A DNA stretch of 64,000 nucleotides, taken from the NCBI GenBank assembly GCA_009746045.1, contig RPFO01001139.1:217501-281500 (forward strand), given 5' to 3'. Within the stretch, counting starts at the first letter, position 1, and each line of letters begins with the position of its first letter. This document shows, in pieces, positions 56,928 through 64,000 of the stretch. The notes under the pieces are model-generated. The model worked only from the letters and a program-made list of their open reading frames with translations. It searched no databases and was not told the origin of the DNA. Origin of the DNA: Mesostigma viride. Taxonomy: Eukaryota; Streptophyta; Mesostigmatophyceae; Mesostigmatales; Mesostigmataceae. Position numbers and translations under genes: made by a program.

Positions 56928-57224
56928 TGGCGGTTGCATTACTTACATTCTTGTCACACATACCTACATCCAGAGTTGTCATCTTTCCGATAGAAATATT
57001 AAGCCTTTTCTGTCTCAGCAGTAATGAACAATGTGCTGAATTAACCAATTCCACATGCAAATAAGTCCATGCTGCATAAAAGCTAGCTAGGCATGCGACT
57101 CTGACATGCTCTTGTTACTTATGAATTGATTGACAGGGCTGTGGACAGGATAGCGTAGCCGCCTGCTGTGTATCAATCATGGCATGACCCAGCCGCGCTA
57201 CTGTAAACTCCACATGTAAAGCAT

Positions 57225-57400
57225 ATATATTAATAATTAATTAATTAATCAATTGATTAATTAAACACGTGCTCCCGTTGGGGAGTCACGGAGCACCGGA
57301 GTGCTTTTAATCCCTGTATATTAATTAATTAATTAATAGACACGTGACTGCGTCACGTGAGCATAAGTCCTCAGTGGGAGGGGAACATGGGATGGAATGG
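57225..57400 (-). mobile_element. Nested (TTAA)n-tailed retroposon ends
   Basis: Read on the minus strand, two short 3' ends stop in TTAA repeats. One, near 57236-57320, shares GGATTAAAAGCACTCCGGTG and GGGAGCACGTG with the 3' end of the LINE at 57401-57475. The other, near 57321-57359, shares CACGTGACGCAGTCACGTG with the retroposon in TOP6B intron 17. They look like severely 5'-truncated insertions of LINE-related elements. Confidence 0.65.
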
Positions 57401-57470
57401 ATTAATTAATTAATTAATTAAACTCGTGCTCCCGTTGGGGAGTCACGGAGCACCGAAGTGCTTTTAATCC

Positions 57471-57650
57471 CTGTGTGTGCACTACAGGAGAAAGGGCAGA
57501 GACCCCCAGTCTCCTTCATGCCAAAGGCATGCCACAGCTGCAATCGGGCGCGGCTAGCGAAAAGGACAGGCTAACGATCCGGCAAACTGTGGGTGCAATA
57601 AGACCCATGTGAGCATATCATAGCAAGGAGCGTGGGCAAGTAATCTGAAC
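57471..57650 (-). repeat. Direct repeat R, copy inside LINE 3' region
   Basis: It shares CTTCATGCCAAAGGCATGCC, GATCCGGCAAA and AGCGTGGGCAAG with 61287-61445 in the same orientation, at about 80% identity, with one extra segment of about 30 bp. One boundary of the homology is the phrase ATCCCTGT in both copies. Confidence 0.8.
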
Positions 57651-57809
57651 ATAGCCAGGGCGTAGCATGGCTGTACTAGGACTAGGCTAAGGCTATGGCT
57701 GGTTGTGTACCGTGCGTTGGCGGCACGTGACTAGGTGTGTTGGCACAGCTAGGCATGGCTGCCTTAGCGGCAGTGACGCCAATGGTTACAAGCTAGGGCT
57801 ATTGCTATT

Positions 57810-58227
57810 CTAGCCCGCTGGGGGCGTCCACATCTTGTGGTTGATCATCAGGTCCCCGCCCCTCCAGTACACCTTGGGCTTCTGGGGGTCCTGCTTATGG
57901 CGGAGGTATTCCGGCCACAGGTCGCGTCGCTGCTGTTGCTGAGCGGGGGTGAGGTCGTCATCCAGCGTCCAGGTGAGGTCGTGCAACCGCTTGCGACGAG
58001 AGAGGAACCGCTGCTTATCCTCAGGGGAGGGGAAGGTGAGTAGGACTGGTGGGGGGGCCGCCTTGTCCCGTGAGTGGGGAAGGCGGTGGCACCCACGCAG
58101 TTCTACCTCACCTACCAGGCCCATGAGGGTAAGAAGCTGGTTCTTGAGCTCGTCAGCAAGAGAGGTTGACGTCTCACCTGGCTTCTGGGGGAAGCGACGT
58201 AGCACCACTCGGCACTCGGAATGGATG
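57810..58227 (-). pseudogene. ORF1p-like RNA-binding domain at LINE 3' side
   Basis: The sequence CRVVLRRFPQKPGET, then VELRGCHRLPHSRDKA, PPPVLLTFPSPEDKQRFLS and DLTPAQQQQRRDLWPEYLRH resembles the RRM plus C-terminal domain of L1 ORF1p, the single-strand RNA chaperone of the retrotransposon particle. It normally precedes ORF2; here it follows the RT on the same strand. It could be the 5' part of a second element in tandem or a rearranged copy. Confidence 0.65.
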
Positions 58228-58245
58228 GTATAAGCTATCTAGGTC

Positions 58246-58719
58246 CTAGTGGGCACCGCGGCCCGAATCGCTATGAATGCCATACTTGGTCACACGCGGA
58301 GCCCCCACAGGCTTGGGGGTGGTCTCCTTCATCACTACTTGCCATCTATCCTTGCGCACCATCTGCCTCCATATTACAGACAAACCAGGAGGCTGCCCGG
58401 GGGTGAGCCCGTCACGTCTAGTGTAGCACATGTCCATGCCGAGTCTATCACGAAAAGTCCACGGGTGGCGGCCCTGCCGCGCGCGGCCGGGGGCACGCCA
58501 GGTGAGGACATATCGCCCAGGCTGGGCGGGCTTGGTGCCAGCTAGTCTATCTGATGTATCTACCTGATCTGTGCGGGCCAGGTGCCCGGCTAGGCCCAGG
58601 CGCCTGTGCCTAATAATGTGGGAAACATAGGGCAAATCAGCGTACAAATCCTCATTACTAATGTGCAAACCAAAGGGGATGTTAAGGGCCTTGCGCAGCA
58701 TCTTGGTGACGGCGCCGTC
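58246..58719 (-). pseudogene. LINE ORF2 C-terminal region
   Basis: In yet another frame, MLRKALNIPFGLHIS leads to RHRRLGLAGHLARTD, the RRxRxxGHxxR motif found after the RT in many LINE families. Further on is WTFRDRLGMDM. The frame ends at 58246. The join to the RT frame needs a shift near 58720. Confidence 0.75.
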
Positions 58720-59849
58720 GAGTCGAACGTTGCTCCAGCTCCTGCATCAGTGTCCACGTCTCGGCGCCGTAGGTCAGGATCGTCAGAATGACGACCTTGA
58801 AGAGGTCACGCTTGACGATCCGGGGTAGGGCGGGGTTGCTCCACCAGCGGCGGTGGTCATGGAGGTGCGCCCACGCCATGCCGATCCGTGTCGTCATGTC
58901 GTCCTCGCAGTCGGGAAGCCAACTGCCGAGCAGCTTGAAGCGGCCTGAAGGAGGGTAGTTGACCTCGGCATCGTCTAAGAGGCGGAGTGTGGGTGGGGGG
59001 CCTGCCATGCCGAGGGCCAGGGCCTCCGTTTTGGGGCTGATTTCTAGACCAACCGCCCGAGCCTCGAGCGCCAGGCAGTCCAGCCAAAGTTCAATGGGCA
59101 GACTCCGGCTTCTCGATGAGCGTGATGTCGTCGGCATAAATGAGGTCAGCTAGTAAATTCTGCTTGTTAGTCGGCCCCCCTTCCCCAAGCTCGTTCGTGA
59201 TCGCTAGGCCAGGGGCACGGCCTGCAATGCTAGCAAAGCGAGCACGTGCCTGGCGCATAACATAATCCACTACAATAATAAACAGGTACGGCGACAGGAC
59301 GCAACCCTGCCAGACGCCGGTCTGCAGTGGGCATGGCGGGGTAACGCCGTGTTGAGTGCGCACCGAAGTGGTGGACCCCTCATACAGCGTGCGGATGACG
59401 GTAATCAGGGGAGTGGGGACGCGAGCGCGAGCAAGTACAGCCCATAGAGCGTCCCAGAGGACAGAATCAAAAGCCTTGATGAAGTCGACGAAGATCAGGA
59501 TTGCGGGAAACTCACCAGGTTGCAGGAGAGCGATTTCCTCGAAGAGGCGACGCGCGACGAAGATGGCCATGACGGTGTTGCGCCCAGGACGGAAGCCCAT
59601 TTGACTTTCCCCAAGGTGACAGTCGAGAGCAGAACGAAGGCGGTTGAGGATCATGCGCATGAACAACTTAAGTGCGGCGCTCTGGATGCAGACTCCTCTG
59701 TAGTTGGCGGGGTCGTCAGGGGAACCTTTGTTTTTGTACAGCATAATACGGTAGCTGTGCTGCCACTCAGGAATCGGCGGCGCGTCGGCAAGCAGGATCC
59801 GGTTGCAGACGTCAAGCAGGAACCCCGTGAGCGCCGTCAGCTTAATCAC
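58720..59849 (-). pseudogene. LINE reverse transcriptase domain, frameshifted
   Basis: Conserved RT blocks are visible: YKNKGSPDDPANYRGVCIQS, GFRPGRNT, FVDFIKAFDSV with the first catalytic Asp, GVWQGCVLSPYLF, and YADDITL (59118-59138) with the catalytic Asp pair. The frame stops just after IEKPESAH at about 59098. A second frame continues with LWLDCLALEARAVGLEISPK and LTYGAETWTL. It would prime reverse transcription at the nicked target if intact. Confidence 0.9.
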
Positions 59850-60640
59850 CGGGGCTGGGAGCTGGTCAGGTCCAACGGCGGCATAAAAGCGGAGTTGCTT
59901 GGCGGCGGTGCTCAGCTCGAGCTCGGTGAACGGCGGGAGCTCGTTGGGGTCGGCCAGGGGTTCCGTCAGGGCTGGGTACGTGTAGTCCTGCTCAGCGGCG
60001 GGCGGCGTGGGCGGCGCAGGGACGTCCGCCGGTGCTACTGCCAGGCGTGCGGCCGCCAGAGGGCCAAGCGGCGGAGGCGGCGGGGGGGCGCCGAGCAGCC
60101 GGGACTGGGAGGAATACCACTGGTCGAGCTGCTGCTGCGGTGAGCCAGAGAGCGTCCGCGGCGCCGGCTGCGCGCCGCCGGCGGGCCGTTGGGCGTGACG
60201 CAGGCGGGTCCAGGCGTACTTGCCGTGCTGGTCCTTGAGGTGGGCGAAGTACTCGCGGACATGAAGGTCCTCCTGCTCCTTGGTCGCCTGCCGGATGGCC
60301 GAGTGGTAATCGGCTTTGAGGCGGGCGTAGCGGGCGGGGTCGCTGTTGTCGCGCAGGGCTTGCCGGGCCTGGATGACGGCGGGGAGCCGGTGCAGGCTGG
60401 TGAAGCGGGGCGGGCGGCGGGGGGCAGTAGGGCCCCGGCCGCGGGCAGCTTGTCAGCGAGGTGCCGAAGGGCCGATGCCGGGCCGGCAGCGAACAGCTGG
60501 GCGTGGCTGGCCGGGATGTCCAGCGCGTCGACGAACGCCTCTGCGGCGCGCTTGTGGGCGCGTTTTTCAGGGAAGTCCTCCAGAGCGTCGTCAGATTTCT
60601 CGAGCAACTGAAGTGTGCGCAAATCAGGGGTGCCACGTGC
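59850..60640 (-). pseudogene. LINE linker between endonuclease and RT, frameshifted
   Basis: Two frames must be joined. The first (LRTLQLLEKSDDALEDFPEK) runs to about 60430. A second contains AVIQARQALRDNSDPARYAR, then KDQHGKYAWTRLRHA, and leads into the RT. The break falls in a G-rich run. The content is typical of the helical segment before LINE reverse transcriptases. Confidence 0.7.
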
Positions 60641-61287
60641 TTACGAAAGGGCGAGGGGAATCGCAGGCGGATGCGGGCGGTGACGATGCGATGATCGGAG
60701 CGCACCAGGGGGATCACATGCGAGCGAGCAGCTAGTACAGATCCTTGATGACGCTTGCGCATTACAACATAGTCAATGCAGCGTTCAGTGCCAGTTGGCG
60801 AGGTGTGTGTGACCAAAGCATCTGGACTATGTGGAAAGCGAGTGTTGGCAGTGACCAAATCGCATGTCGTTAGCAAATCAGCAAAAAGTTCAGTGTTGGC
60901 ATTGGAGACCGTACCGTTGGGGGCGTGCTGACATCCGCCAGTACCCGGTGGTAGCGTGGCGTTGGCGTCCAGCAGCAGAGCGAGGTAGTTGCGACCAGGG
61001 ATGCCGTTCGCCAGGTTCTCCAGCGCTGCAAAGAAGTCCTTGCGGTCTTGTTCTGGGTGGCCGGAGTGGGGTGCGTAACCAACGCCCACCGTCAGGGCGT
61101 AGGTCGAGTGGCCCTCCATCGAATGAAAAGTGGCCACGAGGAGCCGAGCGTTGACCAGCTGGGGTTCGCCCATGTGGCGTACGGCGAGCGGGGAGCAGAG
61201 GAGACCGACGCCCCCGTTCCCGGTGCCGTCGCCGCCTCCGTAGTAGAACCGCCAGCCGTCGATGTCGTCAGCAACAAGGGCAGTCAT
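60640..61287 (-). pseudogene. LINE endonuclease (EEP) domain, N-terminally truncated
   Basis: The reading frame from MTALVADD shows GVGYAPHSGHPEQD, LLLDANA (equivalent of the GDFNA motif), GTERCIDYVV and VRSDHRIVTA, in the order of exonuclease-endonuclease-phosphatase domains that nick target DNA. The upstream motif with the catalytic Glu is absent, because homology begins at the junction with the flanking direct repeat. The frame is lost after RLRFPSPFRK at about 60640. Confidence 0.85.
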
Positions 61288-61445
61288 CCCTGTATATGCA
61301 CAGCAGGAAAAGGGGCAGAGACCCCCCCTTTCCTTCATGCCAAAGGCATGCCACAGCAGCAGTCGGATCCGGCAAATTCTGTGGGTGCTTAAGACCTGCA
61401 TGAGCATAGCATGACAAGGAGAGCGTGGGCAAGCAAGCATATATA
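61287..61445 (-). repeat. Direct repeat R, copy at LINE 5' side
   Basis: This is the second copy of the repeat at 57471-57650. Its boundary is exactly where endonuclease homology starts. On the minus strand it ends in a pyrimidine-rich stretch and TATACAG, so it also looks like a 3' splice site. Confidence 0.8.
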
Positions 61446-61687
61446 TATAAGCATGTGACTCTAGTAATCTTGGCATACGATTTGGACTCGGCCTGCAACG
61501 ACGTATACCTTCCTTCTTGGCTTGCTCGTGAAACCTGACGTCCATGCAATATCCAGGCCGGCCCATGTCGGAGCATTTGATGCATCGAAATTCTGGACAT
61601 CTACCTAGTTCCATGGAGACTGAGTGCGTCCTAGGCGATGCAGCAAGCCGGTTATGTAGGACGAGCTAATTTTCTGATCAGACACTC

Positions 61688-61709
61688 CGCAAAGGTGAAA
61701 ACCTTTGCG
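61688..61709. other. Perfect 9-bp hairpin with 4-nt loop
   Basis: CGCAAAGGT and ACCTTTGCG are perfectly complementary around GAAA (plus strand). No function is assigned. Confidence 0.7.
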
Positions 61710-61757
61710 TTCAGTGCCAGGCCGCGGAAAACGCGGAAAACGCGATCTGCAAATGAA

Positions 61758-61814
61758 TCCGACCGGAATCGAACTGGGGACCTCTCGCACCAATTTTGCT
61801 GACTATAGGACGGA
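61758..61814 (-). other. 57-nt tRNA-like sequence without anticodon arm
   Basis: On the minus strand, TCCGTCC at the 5' end pairs with GGTCGGA at the 3' end (one T-T mismatch), enclosing a tRNA T-loop block GTTCGATTCC. The body is too short for an anticodon arm, and the T stem has mismatches. It could be a tRNA-derived SINE head or a tRNA pseudogene, possibly from a Glu-type tRNA. It is not a canonical tRNA gene. Confidence 0.4.
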
Positions 61815-62902
61815 CGTCTCCGAGCTAATAAAAATTATAAAATCCCTTTTAGTTCCAGGGAATTCCATGTTGTCTGCACTGGAAGCAAATCCTGCACATC
61901 GCTTTATTAGCTGCCAAGTAATGTGATTCGCAATCCTCACGACATTGGCGCAATCAAGGTCCACCACTTCGTAAAAGACGCTGGAACCCCCCAGGAATCT
62001 ACACCACCGCCCTAATCATGCCTAGGATTGTCGGTGCGTAGGACTCCCTGGGATCAACCAGCAGTACATCAAGATCACTGAGAACTTCGTGGACTCACCC
62101 GCCAATATTGACCAGCTAGGCTGGCCCGCAAAAGATGCGACATCATAAACGTTTTTGTGGACTTGGTGCATCCATAACAATCAAAATCGAAAAGGCACCC
62201 TTCATGCCAACAAGACTGTTGTTATGTGTACTTGAGCAAGCGTCAAACAGCCCTGTAGATGTCCTTTAGCCACTCGGCAAGACCGTCAGGTCAAGCCGCT
62301 TGCTAGGAGAAATCGCGGTAGGAACTTGCAAGCTTCGGTGGAGATTTGCAGCACGTGCTCGCGATAATATGAGCCACGGACGTCGTCCGCGGGGTCACCG
62401 TACTGTAGGTCACCGTGTAGGTTCGTACCGGATACCTTACCCGGTTAGCCATGCTTAGCCAACACCCGCACATGCGTTAGCCAAACTTTTTTGGCTAACG
62501 ACCCCACCCTTGCAAAATTTGTACCGGTAGCTAACTTTGCGGTTCATGCATCCGCGTGGCGCTACCTAAACTTGCCCATGCGGTACGGCGCCCTCGCCAA
62601 TGCACGGCGACAGTCATCATCAATGCCGGCCAGGTGTGTCATGACAGCTGTGAGACGTTAGTGTTTCGTTGGCCGTAAGCATTAGTGTGTCTGCTGCACT
62701 GCACAGCGGCACTGCAGTCCGGGCCTGTCTGCACTGAACAGCGGCACTGAACAGCGGGCACGCGGAGGGCGTAACGTAAGAAAGTCGTTGGTTGAGTACC
62801 GTTGGTATTGAATTAAATTCGTTGGCCTGTAATACCAGGGAACGTAGGAAAACGCATCATAATTAAACATTTCGACGCGTGCTGCGTGTATCCCGTTATA
62901 TC
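61815..62902. other. Unique intergenic DNA
   Basis: No gene, array or element was recognised. Short repeated phrases (GGTCACCGT, GTTAGCCA) occur near 62390-62490. If 62903 is a gene start, its promoter would lie at the end of this stretch. Confidence 0.45.
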
Positions 62903-63259
62903 ATGATGCCTCCTATGCCTAGGACCGCTGCTGTTTATCTGCGAGACTGGTTCTCGCATGATTCCGTCGAACCTTTTCTGCCCTATTGCCGGGAAGTTAT
63001 TGACAAAAGGGGCCATATCCGTTACCAGGTGCAGGTTACCAGTGGTCGCGTGCCCGTGCGCGGCATCACGGGCACGTTTGGTAGACGATTAGAAGCGTTT
63101 CAGCTAGTCTGCAGCAAAGTTCGTGAGGATGCAATGGCACCGGGCATCGACAAAGCATCTACGAATCCGATAGTGAAGTTGTACAATATTGTCCACGGTT
63201 GGTACAGTCGATGCATCCCTTTCCTGTGCTTGGTAAACGTATCTTATGCAATTCGCTAG
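62903..63259 (+). CDS. Hypothetical protein N-terminal exon, unrecognised
   Basis: The frame opens MMPPMPRTAAVYLRDWFSHD and runs 118 codons. It looks non-repetitive and mixed in composition (EPFLPYCREVIDKRG, LYNIVHGWYSRCIPF), but I do not recognise the family. It could splice to the acidic frame at 63306; the most plausible donor, GTAAAC at 63233, does not give the acidic frame, and a phase-1 donor such as 63198 is weak. It may be unrelated or not a gene. The start at 62903 is the first ATG in the frame. Confidence 0.35.
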   Translation: MMPPMPRTAAVYLRDWFSHDSVEPFLPYCREVIDKRGHIRYQVQVTSGRVPVRGITGTFGRRLEAFQLVCSKVREDAMAPGIDKASTNPIVKLYNIVHGWYSRCIPFLCLVNVSYAIR

Positions 63260-63305
63260 CTAATGCACCGCTATTAGCTTATCTTTTTGCTGCTATATTG
63301 CACAG

Positions 63306-63754
63306 GCGTCCTCGAGGGCCAGCCGCAGCAACGACAGGAGGAGGCGTCAAGTGAGGACTCAGCAGACGCCGAGGAGAACGAGGACGACGAGGAGGGGGAG
63401 GACAACGAGAAGGACGGGGCTGTCGAGGACGACGAGGAAGAGGAGGCGGCAGGGGAGGAGTGGGGCTACGGCGGCGTTCAGGAAGAGAAGCAGGCGGAGG
63501 AGGAGGGAGGCGACAAGAAGGAAGTGGCCAACGACGAGCAGGGGGGGGGCGAGGAGAAGGACGGGGCCCACGACAATGACGAGGAAGAGGAGCAGGCGGA
63601 GGAGGAAGAGCTGGGCGACGGCGGCATACTGCAAGAGGAGCAGGAGGAGGATGGAGGTGACGTGAGGAAGGACAACGAGGAGGAGGAGGAGGAGGAGGAG
63701 GACGCGGCCGAGGAGCTGGAGCTCGGGGAAGGTGAGTACGACGAGCCAAGGTAG
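63306..63754 (+). CDS. Hypothetical highly acidic protein, 3' exon
   Basis: After a pyrimidine-rich ATATTGCACAG acceptor, the frame reads VLEGQPQQRQEEASSEDSAD and continues about 150 residues, over half Glu or Asp, with periodic Gly-rich breaks such as EEWGYGGVQEE, ELGDGGILQEE and ELELGEGEYDEPR before TAG at 63752. Three related blocks of about 45 residues suggest internal duplication. Acidic, disordered regions of this kind occur in chromatin and nucleolar proteins, but no specific function can be assigned. Confidence 0.45.
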
Positions 63755-63872
63755 CTATAAAATATTGATAAGCATTCCTCCCCTTGGAGTGGCTGACGCG
63801 GGGGAGGCTTGGAAGTCAAGTTTGGCAGCATAGACTTCTTGAGGTTGAGGCACAACACTTGGGTTTGCTTGT

Positions 63873-63877
63873 TGTAA
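63873..63877 (+). terminator. TGTAA poly(A) signal candidate
   Basis: This TGTAA lies about 120 nt after the stop of the acidic reading frame, a typical spacing for chlorophyte mRNAs, and modestly supports that frame being the end of a real gene. Confidence 0.4.
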
Positions 63878-64000
63878 CTTTGATTGGCCTGAAAATGTGG
63901 AGTAATAAATCGTAGGGGGGTGGTTGTGATAGTTCCTCGTGAACCGGGTTATGTTGATGGGGTTACGTTGATGTCATGCCAAGAACTTCTGTACCTTCAT

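Larger units (their letters stand above)
57401..61290 (-). mobile_element. Decayed non-LTR retrotransposon (LINE)
   Basis: Minus-strand order is apurinic-type endonuclease, linker, reverse transcriptase, C-terminal motif, ORF1p-like domain, then a 3' region ending in a TTAA tail at 57401-57421. At least four frame breaks and a missing endonuclease N-terminus show it is inactive. The 3' location of the ORF1p-like domain is unusual. A region of about 170 bp lies in direct orientation both just upstream (61287-61445) and just inside the 3' end (57471-57650). Confidence 0.85.

Noticed and set aside
57401-61290. LINE as an intact, active element
   Set aside because: At least four frame breaks and loss of the endonuclease N-terminal motif.

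Overview
The window is eukaryotic nuclear DNA, most likely from a chlorophyte green alga and possibly a chlamydomonad or volvocine relative. It holds a plant/algal-type DNA topoisomerase VI subunit B gene. Its exons are GC-rich with mostly G/C third codon positions, its introns run GTGNG to NCAG, and TGTAA (the chlorophyte poly(A) signal) lies at plausible distances after two stop codons. No species can be named from the sequence alone.

Layout. Positions 455-56404 (+) are one gene, TOP6B. Eighteen exons can be joined with every splice phase agreeing, giving 678 residues and a stop; the first coding exon or exons lie upstream of 455 and were not found. Coding DNA is about 2.04 kb of 56 kb, so over 96% of the locus is intron. 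The introns are packed with unrelated tandem arrays: 31/38-bp and 53-bp units in intron 1; 76-bp and 13-bp units in intron 2; a 39-bp unit open in frame in intron 3; a 364-bp alternating CA/CG tract in intron 5; a 1.29-kb pure polypyrimidine tract and a 31-bp array in intron 6; a 25.5-kb array of about 585 copies of a 44-bp unit in intron 8; 68-bp and 34-bp units in intron 14; and a 4.5-kb, 59-bp array in intron 17.

Main observation. At about 15 of 17 introns the DNA spanning an exon edge and its splice site has been duplicated outward into the intron, from one or two degenerate copies to long arrays. Several of the large arrays start at the exon boundary and carry a donor-like or donor-plus-acceptor-like sequence in every unit. 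The arrays therefore look like descendants of splice-junction duplications rather than random satellite insertions.

Downstream. Positions 57401-61290 (-) hold a decayed LINE (endonuclease, reverse transcriptase, C-terminal motif, and an ORF1p-like domain oddly at the 3' side) ending in a (TTAA)n tail. Short retroposon ends with the same tail lie beside it, and one in TOP6B intron 17 has a 12-bp target-site duplication. A 57-nt tRNA-like sequence and a perfect hairpin lie near 61.7 kb. A possible small gene for a very acidic protein occupies 62.9-63.75 kb. The very long antisense reading frames over the 44-bp array (over 8,500 codons in three frames) are artefacts of a unit without antisense stop triplets and are not annotated as genes.
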